From positions 19,045,072 to 19,109,071 of the forward strand of contig CM042179.1 in the NCBI GenBank assembly GCA_023376005.1: 64,000 bases of DNA, given 5' to 3'. The notes under the pieces are model-generated. The model saw nothing but the letters and a program-made list of their open reading frames with translations. It made no database searches and was not told where the DNA came from. The stretch comes from Doryteuthis pealeii (lineage: Eukaryota; Mollusca; Cephalopoda; Myopsida; Loliginidae). The translations under genes and the position numbers were made by a program. Every line of letters starts with the position of its first letter. The first letter of the stretch is position 1. Below are positions 53,381 to 64,000 of the stretch, piece after piece.

Positions 53381-56223
53381 TTATTTTTTACTTTATACTT
53401 TTTATGTTGTGTTTCACCCAATTATCTTTATTTTGATGACAATCCTGAGTCCATGTGTTCAAAAACAGAAAATTAAAACAAGAACATGACAATTACAAAT
53501 TCTGCCACATTACTCTCTTTAAAACTGACTAATACTGGCCCTGCCACTTACCTCCCAATTAATACTGACACTGTGAACTACTGTATTTTTATACTAATAT
53601 CAAATTAATGAAAATGTATGGGTAAGGTGGTTGTGGTTTTATGTATGATTTGGTTATTTAGTGTGTGTTTGCTGATTTTGTTTCTTTTAAACCCCATTAT
53701 ATGTAGTTCTTCCTTCTGTTGGTAATCAAGTTGAAATGGAATTAAAGAAGGAAAAAGAAAAAAAAGATAAAGATACTTTTAAGGGTCAGATTTTATTTCT
53801 AGGTGCATAGCTCTTTCTTAGAGAGGAGATTTTCTCCTGAGCCAGTCAATAATGAGTGTTTCCAGTAAGATCTACATTGGAATGACAATGGAATCTTCTT
53901 GTGTTAAGTAGGGGCTTTTTTTCTGCTCATGCCCAGAGGGTGTTTCCTGTCCAAGGGCTCCTATGTGATTGTTTTTTTATTTTTTCATTTTATTTGATTT
54001 TAAAAAAAAATTAAATCCTCACAAATGTAATCTTCACTTCAATTTTTCTCTAATTGAGAATTTTCCCACTGTTTAAATAAAATGATAACAAGTAGAATCA
54101 ATATTAAATTTAACAAATAAATTATAGATTTTTGGTTAAGATTGGATGACAGTAGGAAAACCTAGTTATATTTGAGAAATGCTGCTATGTGGAATGATAA
54201 GTATCACAATGTGCATTCTCAAGGATTGTAATACCAAATCACAAACAAATGGGATATGCTCCTAAAATCCTGGAATAGAATAACATCATGTTGGGAACAC
54301 ATTCCATAATATCTCATTAAAATTGATCACCTGTGTTGACAATTATCTCAAACTGAGAGTGTCATTTGAAGAGAAATAGTGTCAAGAAATTTCCACTGCA
54401 CACAAAATTTATTTGTTTGTCTTTATAAGCCACTAAAAAGGAATCATTTCTGGTTAAGAAATGCAGAATTTTGTCTTTATTTTTTTCACCAATCAGCATT
54501 TTGACATTATCATCTTGTTAGTTAATTCAAATCTTACAATATGAATTAATGTTTTATTTCTAGTTTCATGAATATTTCCATCTTTATAGAAAGCTGAATT
54601 TTCATCTTGTACAAAGTCTGGTGGTATTAGAAGGTACTGCAAAAGTACTTTGGATTAGTGGTAATGATGCTTTGGTCATCACCTGATAAAAGATTCTATT
54701 TTTGTTGCAGTATATGTTTGAAAATAAACTTCTAAGTAAAAGGTTAGTTGTTATAACTAATGATTTTTACTTTGAAAAAAGTTCATTAGTTCACATATTA
54801 AGCAAAGTAAGAGTTGCTACTTCAATTTTCAGAATAGAAGTAGATAAATTTTAACTTATTTAATCAAACAGGTAATCTTTCTGAAGGTCATTAATTATAT
54901 ATTGCTATAACTTTCTTTTAATGAGTAATCCATGAAACTGCAATATAATTAAAACTTTCTGCAAATGTATGCTCATTGATTTAACATTTGAAGGTCAGTT
55001 GAAGCAATAGACAATGAACAATGGGAAATTTTTGTTAACCATATTTATCAATTATGCAATGTTTAACATTCACAAGCATCTTGGAAAGGAACATGAAATT
55101 ATCAAAAAAGGGAGTTAGGGATTTATTGCATATTAATAGTCAAATTTGTTAAAAAAACATTACTAGATCATCTACTATTTATGAAAAATATTATACTATA
55201 ACAGGTGCCTGAAAACCTTATAAAAACTGTGGTAATAACAACTGAAGTAATAAAAAAATTTAGATACAGCATTAAAATTCATATTTTCTATTACAAATCA
55301 ATATGAACTCATGTAAAGTTTGCTGAAAATTATATAATTTTCATATAAGAAAAAATCTGATTAGACAAAATCTAGTAATGATTCTTTATATATGAATTTA
55401 TAAAAGGAATAGTAAAAATGAAAAAGAAACATCAGGGACAAAATAATTTCTTTTAAAGAATTCGTTTTTGAAATAGCAAAAATAGAAAGAAATCTTAAGG
55501 AGTAATATCTAAATGGGATATTGAAAGAGAAATGTGAATTCTGACAGTTCTGAATTGCTAGAAAAAGTACATTTATATTCATATTGAAATATTTGAAAGT
55601 AGCAGGGAATAAAAAGAATAGAAAGACAAAAATAGAAAATAAAATTACCTAATTAGAAAAACCTTCTACAATAACATTTTAACTAAAAACATTAGAAACC
55701 CCATACAATATACAGATTTAAAAAATCTGGTGTTTGTTATTCTGGGTATACCAGTGTATATACACTTATATACCCAGCATAACAAACACCATAATATTGA
55801 ATTATATATAACATAATAGAACCTAAAATGTTACAACATTTAATGCTTCTGAGAGAAAAATCATTTTAGGAGAATTTAAAAAATAGAAACAATTGAGTCT
55901 TTAAAAAAATTTGGAAACACTTTTTCCCATTCAAACAAATATATCAATCCAAAATAAATGCCAAGATATTCTTTGCATATTACTTGATAAAATCCAAAAC
56001 ATTATCTTGAAGAATGCCTTTGTAAAATCCTTGTAGAATTAGGTGACTTAGGATGGATTCATTAAATCAACAGCATTTGTGACTAAATCCATCTTAAAAT
56101 GTAACAATTTTTTAATGCATATTAATCATAGAACAGGAAAAATAGCATACCATGGTGATATTTTTGTTAGCACAATAACATTGAAATGATCTATCCAAGA
56201 TTAAAGCAATTTCCTATATAATT
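53381..56223. other. AT-rich non-coding region
   Basis: No supported gene. The minus-strand frame 55582-55361 has no recognisable motif and sits in low-complexity AT-rich DNA. A perfect-looking hairpin lies at 55729-55790. Confidence 0.5.
55729..55790. repeat. Inverted repeat with 22-base arms
   Basis: GGTGTTTGTTATTCTGGGTA (from 55729) pairs with its complement ending at 55790, with one mismatch and an 18-base loop. It may be the remnant of a small foldback element. Confidence 0.75.
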
Positions 56224-56465
56224 ACACGGTTTAGTGTGTTCAGCTAGGAACCACAAGGTTCTTGGTTCGATACCGGCCCTCGCCAACTCAGCGTATGAGT
56301 TGCACAAGGATCTGTGCAGTAAAGTGAGGAGCTGATGGTAGGTGTGGCACTCCACCTCAGATGCTAAGATAATCTTCTTGGTCTAGCGCTAGTGAAAAAG
56401 GGATAGACTCCCTTGCTATCTGGCTGATACTGACAGGCCATCCTGATGAGTTTACTTTACTTTAT
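56224..56465 (+). mobile_element. tRNA-derived SINE
   Basis: GGTTTAGTGTG (about 56229) resembles an RNA polymerase III A box and GGTTCGATACC (56264-56274) is a good B box, at tRNA-like spacing. A body of about 170 bp follows, ending in a TTTACTTTACTTTATT tail. No primary tRNA gene structure is evident, so SINE is the better call. Confidence 0.65.
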
Positions 56466-57411
56466 TAGTGTGAAATCTACTTTGCACTCACTGTGTTTGT
56501 TATAATTTCTTAAGGGAGATAACAATTAAATGTTAATTGTAGAGTTCTTCCCCTTTTGCACTTAATTATAATATGGATTCTAAAATCTGATCTAACTCAA
56601 CATTAGGTGCGAAGTGAAGAAATAGAAGGAAAACAAGCAACAAAATCAATCAATAAATATTCTGGAGAGAAAGATGTTTTGTGCTAGTAGAAAGCATTAC
56701 AGCAAAATAAAAAAATGATGAAAGAAATATCCACTTATTGAAAAATAAAGCAGTAAAATATTTTCTTTAAAAGAAATCAAGTAATGGGATAAAAAGGTTA
56801 AGATTTCAATAATTTGGGATTTTTTATCAATATTTTCATATTCTTATTGGCAATATAAGATATAATAAATAACCTTCAAGTTAAATTAAAAGTGATTTTG
56901 ATTAATATAGGTTTAAAGACATTTCTAATTTTAGCAGATTTAAAAAAAAAAAAAAAGATTCAACCATGAAGTTTCTTAAATAAATCCACCAGAAGTTAGT
57001 AAACTGTAATTGAATGAAAATATATTTTATTCAGCTGACTTATATATTAAAATTGACAAAAACAGACAATCATTAGTGGAAGATTCTGCTTTGCTCAAGC
57101 TCAAATTCTTATTTTTTAATTAATTTCCAAGGTAAGTATAAGTTGCATAGATTAGAGAAACTAACATATTCCAAGTTGGTTTCTTATATTTTTATACATT
57201 TTGAATAGAATCTATATTGGAATATTCTAGATCTAGGTCTATTAAAATGTTGATCATCAGTTTATTTATGTGTACTGATCACACACAAATAGACTTTAAT
57301 AAACAGCTTTTTACCAAATATAGGCTAATGTTCCTAATTCAGTTTGACAATACTTAAACCATATTTGATAGTATAAAGTTACAAATTGAGAAATATTAAA
57401 CTTTTGAATAT

Positions 57412-57413
<2 letters not shown>

Positions 57414-57478
<65 letters not shown>
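57414..57478. repeat. (GA)n microsatellite
   Basis: Pure GA dinucleotide run. The open frame over it is an artefact. Confidence 0.95.
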
Positions 57479-57482
<4 letters not shown>

Positions 57483-57690
57483 ATAATTCTCTGTGAATGT
57501 GTTATAGCATTTTCAGAGGTCATTTATTTAGCTTAGTTAGGCACAAGAGCAGAAATATGAGGCACCCAGTGAGAATCGAACTTACTATCTAATAATCTGC
57601 TATCATTACCAATATCACTTGGATATATGTAATTCATTAATTCAAACATTCTATTTAATCCCAATTTTATTGGAAAGGTATTTTCCCCTT

Positions 57691-57722
57691 ATATATCTAT
57701 ATCTATATCTATATCTATATAT
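57691..57722. repeat. (TATATC)n short tandem repeat
   Basis: Several copies of ATATCT immediately upstream of the SINE at 57719. Confidence 0.85.
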
Positions 57723-58126
57723 GGAGTCGCGTGGGCTAGTGGTTAGAGTCGTGGAAAATGGACTCGTCGATTTGAGTTCAATTCCTAGACGAAGCTGTTG
57801 GCATTTCACATAGCTCTAATACCCTGGGGAAAGGTATGAATCCATGTATTCTTCCTCCAGCTATGGGTTAAATAGTAGGGCAGACTGGGCTCTTCAGCCT
57901 TGGGTAGGTAACCAGTCTAGGAGAGGGATAACTCTGAATTCAAAATTCCTGAGGTTGGTTGTTGATTGGGTTTGTGGCAACCCTTGATGCACCAATTCTT
58001 TCCTATCGACTGTGCCAAAAAGTGTGGATGGTCCAACACAAGCCTTCACCACTATAAACAAATCACTGTGTGGGTGTTCATTGTGTGTATGAACCCTCAT
58101 GTGTCGAAAATCGACGAGAGAGTCCA

Positions 58127-58128
<2 letters not shown>
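57719..58128 (+). mobile_element. tRNA-derived SINE with (TA)n tail
   Basis: TGGGCTAGTGG (57732-57742) is a strong A box and GAGTTCAATTCC (57774-57785) a B box, 31 bases apart as in tRNA genes. A long non-coding body follows. The element ends in GTCCATG and a (TA)n tail at about 58129-58160. Confidence 0.75.

Positions 58129-58160
<32 letters not shown>
58129..58160. repeat. (TA)n tail of the SINE
   Basis: TA dinucleotide run directly after the SINE body. Confidence 0.9.
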
Positions 58161-58163
<3 letters not shown>

Positions 58164-58560
58164 ACTAAATAAATTCCTTTTGCTGCTAACTTTACCATTT
58201 AATATACATAAAAGATCAATTGTAAAATCTAGTAAAGTTTAATAATTTTCTAAAAAGTTTTAAAAGATTATTGTTCATAAGTTACAAAAGCTTAAGTATA
58301 TTTAAATTTCTTAGAAAATTTTAAAATAATATAATTTGAAATAATGTATTTATTCATAAGACAAGAAACTATAGGAAAATTGTATTTTTAATAGTTATTT
58401 CACAAAAAAAACTTTTAAAAATCTTATCCTTGCTTTATTGAATAAAGTACCCAAGTAGTCTTGAAATTTGCATTATCATTTAAATATAAAGAATTTAAGT
58501 CATATTAGTACAAAAAAGTTTGTTTTCAGTACTTTAAAAAAAATTCTCATTTATTTATTT
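58161..58560. other. AT-rich DNA, nothing recognised
   Basis: No gene, repeat boundary or RNA motif could be supported. Confidence 0.4.
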
Positions 58561-58589
58561 TTTACTTACACATTTATACACACACCTAT

Positions 58590-58850
58590 CGCGTCCGACA
58601 GAGCTGTGTATTTTTCATAGACTTATGTACGTATGTAAGAATGTGTGTGTGAGATCAGAGAGAGCGCCCTCTGCCTAGTCACATTAGAAGTGCGTTTTAA
58701 GAAAATGGCGGCTCATTCAAGGAAATCAGCTCTGAAGAGAGTCGCTACTGGAGAGGACTCGCATCATCCGGTAAGGTATAAATTCCAGTGCCTGGAATAA
58801 ACTCTGTATTCAATCATTAATAAGCTTAGACAGAGCTTTTTATTTTGTTC
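58590..58850 (+). other. LTR-like block or promoter with first exon
   Basis: A GC-richer island in AT-rich DNA. AAAATGGCGGCTCATTC (about 58704) is a strong start context opening 22 codons (MAAHSRKSALKRVATGEDSH...) that run to CCGGTAAGG, a good 5' splice site. However, TATAAATTCC follows at once, and AATAAACTCTG after that, which is the usual TATA-to-polyA order of an LTR. I favour a solo LTR; a host first exon cannot be excluded. Confidence 0.35.
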
Positions 58851-58961
58851 AGTTTGTAATTAGTTTGACAAAAGTTTTTTTTTGTCTACGTGATAGCTTA
58901 AAAAAAGTAAAGTAGTCTTCGGTGATAGGCATTCCTGCGGATGGATGTATTCTGTGTATGT

Positions 58962-58962
<1 letters not shown>

Positions 58963-59025
<63 letters not shown>
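58963..59025. repeat. (TA)n-(TG)n microsatellite
   Basis: TA run followed by a short TG run. The four open frames over it are artefacts. Confidence 0.95.
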
Positions 59026-59199
59026 TTGCATGAGCATGCACACGCAAATATTATGTTTTTATATAGTTGTATGCGTGCTTCTAATGACCGTATGTTTCGT
59101 TTGTATGTACTGTATAGTATCAGTGTCAAATATATACTTTTTGAGTATTTTGTGTCACTATTACTTTGATTTTTCTATGTGAATTATTTTATATTTTCT

Positions 59200-61214
59200 T
59201 CTCGTCCATCGAATGTGTTACGAACAAGGAAAACAGTATGCTGAAGCACAAATATTTTTTTTTTAAATCAAGAAGAGAACATATATGATTTTTTTTTTAA
59301 ACGAAAATACCATATATCTATGGTGTGTACTTTGGCTACTAGTACTTACGCATACGGACGTAAGCCACACTCGCATAACAACGAAGGAAGACTTAGCTAA
59401 CGAAACTAGAAACATGGCATCTAAAAAAGTGACATTTAGTTGGTGAAGTAGAATAGGCTTAATAAAAAAAGTATAATTAATAAAATGAAACCATTCTTAA
59501 CTTGCTTATCAGTCAACGTTAACAGTCTTCCGATTTTATCTATTTTACTGTGTGTGGTACTGTAAAACGTGTCTGGTAGTGTTAACTGAAATATCGGATG
59601 TTAGTGTGTATATACCTTCACATTACTTTTACGCATAATTATATTATCAATTATTTTTTTTATTTTATTTAATGCTTATTTGTCCATCAAGCACACTACG
59701 TTATTTCCTTTATACACGCGCCCTGTTGTTAGCGTGGTTTGATGTAACACCGTTTCCTACACCCACTCTATACACTTTACAACAGTTTTACGCCCTAAGT
59801 GCAATGTAGTGTTTTTTTTTAAACCTAAGACCTATCTGCATCAATTTTTCCATAATACTGTGTATACTCTACACTTGAATTAGGATGTACAAATACTTGT
59901 ATATTCTCTCAGACAATGCTAATGCAATATAATCTGTCTTTTACTATTACTGCATGTGTGTGTAAACACTGCTCTTTTTACCTGTGCTAGTGTGCATACG
60001 TCACTCACTGCTTTTATCAGCTTTTCCCTTCTTCCTTTCTACCTCCATCCCAAACTAAACTCTATATCTATCTCTGGACACCTATCTAAAATTGCATCCT
60101 AGTCTTTTCCCCCAGTTACTCTCTTCACGGTTACGCCTTTATTTTTTTCAGCTCTTAGTAAATTTAAATTATTAATCTTATAACTTTCGGTAATGTTTAT
60201 TATTGTTTTTAGTCAGCCAGTGATAGTGTCACTTATCATTCATTGCAATGATCAATGTGTATGTTGTGTTGAAATTTTCCGGGTCCCAACTTGACCACAC
60301 CTTTATTTTTAACAATCTCAAAATTGTCATCTGAATAGCTGGTTTCTTATATATATTTTAAACAATAAATAAAAACTGACAACTTTTTATTCATAGATGT
60401 GAAGATGAAGCAAAACACTTTTTCCATGCATATATTTTCCTAAATGTACGTAGTGTTCAGTAGTCACTAATTGCAGTATCACATATGGTATCGGTACGTA
60501 CAATTTACTTAAAAAATAACTAGTGGATTTCATACTATAAAGTGGGCTAACGGAGGCTTTTTTATTACCCGTAAAATTTGTGTGTTTTTTAAATTTTTTT
60601 TATTTTTTCAACTGAAAAACATTATTTTCGATTTTATGTGAAAATTTTAAAATATTCATTTATTTCATTTATCTTCCTTCTAATTTTTTTCCACCTAGTT
60701 CTAGGGGGGAAAAACTCTTATAGTTAAAAAAAAAAAAAAAAAAAAAATCATATAGCTTTAATCAGGCAGTTCATACACGCCCACTGTTTACTTAGGAAAT
60801 CTTACATCTGATCTTATGTATTTGTGTAGTAGGTGTTAATTGTGACCATTGTATGTCTTTTTTTTCTTTTCTCAAGTGTGTAACTCTGTAGTGAACATGA
60901 TGATGTACATGTGTAGTCACCTCAACGTTTACATTTTTCATTTTATACGATTAATTTTAAGCTACACCTACAATTCACCTTAAACACATGAATTATCAGT
61001 TACAGTTACGCTTCTTTAAACTTCGTCGGGATAGGTTAGCAACCGAAGAAATAAAACTTATATTTTAATACTTCTTTTTGTTTTAAATGTCCCATTTTAG
61101 TAGCTGAAAAACGATTGATACAATTTTTAGACACTTGTTTCCATTATAATACTCATACATTTACAACATAGTTTTCAAGTTTAAAAAGCGTTTAACATAC
61201 TTAACTGTACTTTA
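59200..61214. other. AT-rich non-coding region
   Basis: No gene, repeat element or RNA recognised. Contains a 20-base A run near 60727. Confidence 0.4.
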
Positions 61215-61293
61215 TTTGATTAAATTTTACTCGTTATTAAATGATTAAATTTTACTCGTTATTAAAACAATAACGAGTAAAATTTAATCATTT
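61215..61293. repeat. Direct repeat and perfect 25-base-arm hairpin
   Basis: GATTAAATTTTACTCGTTAT occurs twice in tandem (61218 and 61243). The second copy, extended, pairs perfectly with 61269-61293 across a 5-base loop. Confidence 0.85.
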
Positions 61294-62450
61294 CTCGCGT
61301 TAAAAGTTAAACTATTTTAGAAACTCAAAAACTATTTTGATTAGTATTTAGTAATATTAAACTTAGATTTATAAGACTAAAAAAAAAATCCGAATTATTG
61401 CATAACATTTTTAAGAATTAAGAAAATAAATAACATTTTTCAAAATTAAAATCACGAAAGTTAGGGTTTCATTTTGGGGGAACTGAAAAATATGAGAATA
61501 TTTCATTCTCATACGTCCACTTTTTATCAGATAAGGAAAAAATTGAAAAAAAAAAAAAAAATTGAAAACAATTACCAAAAATCAGGGAATTGAAATATTC
61601 AAGACTTTTATTCAGTAAGAAGTTCTAATGAATAGCTTATTTTAATAATAAAAAAAGCTTAATTTTTTTTTTCAACCTTTGGTCATTTGAAGTGTGTTTT
61701 TTTGTAGTTTTAAAAACAATAATTTTCTTTGAATTGATAAAAAAAAAAAAAAGAAATGATTTTCTGATTCAATTGACTTATTACTCACTTAAAATTTGAT
61801 TGGGAATTTTAAACGTCTGGAAGGTGGCATGTTGCACACAATTTTTTTATCCGGAATAGGTATGTCCAATTTGTCGAAAATCCGTGTTTAAAAAAACAAA
61901 AACATTTTTGATCCCTCCGTTTGAAAAAAAAAAATTACCAAAAAGTCAGGGAATTATCTGATTTTAATGAAATTTTTAGTATGGATTTATCAATGAATGA
62001 ATTTTATAATGCATCAGTTATTTTATTTCAAAACTTTCTGATTTTTTCAGGTCACCTAACTTTGACCCCCTTTTGGGGTGCAAAATATCGGTGTGGTATT
62101 TATGTGATTGATATTTTTTTCTGCATAAATAAAGACAAATGACTGAAGGTGTGAATAAAAATTTATTTTTTATTTTTTTAAAGTATGTAGTAAATAAGTA
62201 CCGAAAATCGGAAAATAAAATGAAAATAAAAACTAAAAAAATAATTTTTGGAGATTTTTTTTTACTCATTTTGATAATTATTGGTTAATATTTTATAAAA
62301 GAATAAAATATACATCAATATTTGTTCCGTTTAAGGGGAGTGGGTGAACGGATTTAAAAGGATATGTGTCCGTCCTTTTACATCCTGTAGAAAAATAAAT
62401 GTTAACTGTCGCAAAACTAAAAATTTAATGGACAATAAAAAGAAATTTTA
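61294..62450. other. AT-rich non-coding region
   Basis: No supported gene. A short motif, CAGGGAATT after an A run, recurs at about 61583 and 61947, hinting at a very degenerate repeat. Confidence 0.4.
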
Positions 62451-63430
62451 AAAGGAGACAATAGTGTAATACAAGAGTTTATTATTAGAACAAAAAATAA
62501 AGACAACTAATGACTTGCATAATTTGTCCTTTATGCTAAGTATAACAAACTAAAAAAAGGGTAACAAAATGCAAAAAAGGCATAAGAAAGGCACAAGGCC
62601 GAAAAAATAAGGAATTTTACAGATATATAAAAAAAAGATTGTTACAGGTTCTACTCACAACTACGAGTTCAGACAGTAAATAAACTTGTTTCTTCTCTTT
62701 CTCCTCTGTCGGTCAGTAAGGAGTGATCTTATTACTCGGGAGAAGAGGTAGTGTCGTCTGATAGTCTAAAGTATCTCTTCAGTGGGTTGAAGATGGTCTC
62801 TCTTCTTCCTTCTCTGAGTGATTACTGCTAGATGCTGGTTATGGTCTGTAGTAGTGTCTCAAAAATGTTTAAGGCTAAAGTACCTTGAAAATTAATGAAG
62901 CTTCTTGCTTCTTGCAAATAACTTGGGATAATTAGAAATAAAGTCGGCCTTTCAAGGCGACACAGAACAATAACTTTTCTTCCTTTTGGGAAGAAGAAAA
63001 GGACTCTCTCTGAGAGCCAAAATTATGCCATTTGGGTTTTCCAAATATACAATAAAACAATTCAAAATCTTCTTTGGAGAAGAAAATAATCCCACTCTGT
63101 GAGATTAAAAATCAATAATTCCGGGAAAGACTATGATAAACTTTCTCTAGTTTTACCAATCTTTGTCTTGTCCCGGTGTTTAAAAATTTAACGTTGGAAA
63201 AGCCAACGGAGACAACCTAAAACCAGACCGGACTCAGCAATCCCAATCTTCTGTCTGGCGAATTTCGCGCCCCCAAACAGGGAACAGGAAATCAGCCTCG
63301 CTCCCAAAAAAAACCCCAAAATCCGACCAATCACCGACCGACATGAAGAATTCAAGAATTCTATGGGCGTGCCAGAGAAAGACAGAACCTTTACAAAAAA
63401 ATAAGCTTGTATCTTTCCCCAAATTAATGC
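62450..63430 (-). mobile_element. LTR-like block, minus strand
   Basis: On the minus strand it is GC-richer at its start (CTGGCACGCCCATAG, GATTGGTCGGATTTTGG) and ends with AATAATAAACTCTTG (near 62470), a polyadenylation signal. Composition and layout resemble the blocks at 9060-9880 and 12290-13110. The minus-strand frame 63422-63234 has no known motif. A solo LTR is likely; ends are not fixed. Confidence 0.4.
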
Positions 63431-64000
63431 CCTTTACAAAAAATTAAAAAATAAACATTGAACTGCCCTCAATGCATATTTCAAGTAAAAAAAAATTCTC
63501 AAAGGGGCGCTAAATTTCCAATACAGTTTTCAACCAAAAGAATATGGGTGATTAATACTAAAGTAAAGTAGTTATTAAAAAAAAATACTTTTTTAGAATC
63601 TAATAAAGACATTTTAAACTTAAAATCATGCTGCTCCTATTTTAAATGAATTCTATATATTAGTTTATCATAGTAGAAATACTTAATTAAAGTTTTGAAA
63701 TAACTGATGCTTTATAAAATTCATTAATTGATAAATGAATACTGAAAATTTCATTAAAATTGGATAATTTCCTTATTTTTTTGACTTAAGCAAAAATTTG
63801 AACTTAAATAATTAATTTGATTAATTTTAATTCGTTTTTAAAATGAAAAGCATCCAAACTTTTGGGTATACGTAGAATAAAGAATTATTCAATCTATCTA
63901 AAAATGTGCAATTTTGTGCCAAATATTTTCTAAGATTTTTATTTATTTAAAAATCATTAACAATTGTTCTTTTTCAATTACAGTAGATTAGAGTTGCTTA
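63431..64000. other. AT-rich non-coding region
   Basis: Nothing recognised. Confidence 0.4.

Noticed and set aside
55361..55582. Minus-strand frame of 73 codons
   Set aside because: AT-rich, no motif, no neighbouring support; expected by chance.
56224..56300. A tRNA gene
   Set aside because: A and B boxes are present but a cloverleaf is not evident and a SINE-like body and tail follow.
58849..59182. Four overlapping open frames on both strands
   Set aside because: They read through (TA)n and (TG)n runs and have no protein motif.

Overview
The window looks like a repeat-dense, AT-rich metazoan nuclear segment. The mixture of Mag-like and CsRn1-like Ty3/Gypsy elements, I/Nimb-like and RTE-like LINEs, mariner, Helitron ends, tRNA-derived SINEs and long (TA)n tracts suggests a mollusc, probably a cephalopod; this is inference from repeat types and no marker gene confirms it. 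I find no intact host gene, no tRNA or rRNA gene and no CRISPR array. Almost every coding stretch is a transposable-element relic.

Layout. 1-2.6 kb: a 155-bp minisatellite interrupted by a 351-bp foldback element, then two more inverted-repeat elements. 2.6-7.35 kb: a Helitron 3' end, a broken CsRn1-like integrase split by an LTR-like insert, and a Mag-like Gypsy relic (element D) joined to a CsRn1-like pol tail. 7.24-13.7 kb: a 3.2-kb block in two near-identical tandem copies, each with a Gypsy protease scrap, a minus-strand LINE 3' end, an LTR-like block and a Gypsy RT scrap. 14.9-22.3 kb: a Mag-like element (A1) that has lost its RT, with a second LTR element (B1) nested in its 3' untranslated part. 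B1 carries a textbook -1 frameshift signal between gag and pol. 22.3-26 kb: LTR-like DNA, a second Helitron end and a minus-strand LINE/LTR-element chimera. 26.4-34.4 kb: minus-strand Gypsy copies A2 and C, with a second B copy (B2) lying inside the RNase H of C. 34.4-36.6 kb: a plus-strand CsRn1-like RNase H/integrase relic. 37.9-53.4 kb: an RTE-like LINE relic runs directly into a 68-bp satellite (about 33 units). That satellite abuts a mariner relic, which runs directly into a 110-bp satellite (about 110 units, 12 kb) made from the mariner transposase coding region. 53.4-64 kb: AT-rich DNA with two SINEs, microsatellites, hairpins and two LTR-like blocks.

How the parts relate. The most informative biology is satellite birth: two adjacent satellites each appear seeded by coding sequence of the element next to them. 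Next is element B: 113-bp terminal repeats with a POU octamer and TATA box, a GGGAAAC slippery site with a 10-bp hairpin, and a Cys-rich C-terminal tail that recurs in two other places. Frame breaks at homopolymers are frequent, and the two 3.2-kb copies differ mostly in homopolymer lengths, so some broken frames may be sequencing error rather than decay.
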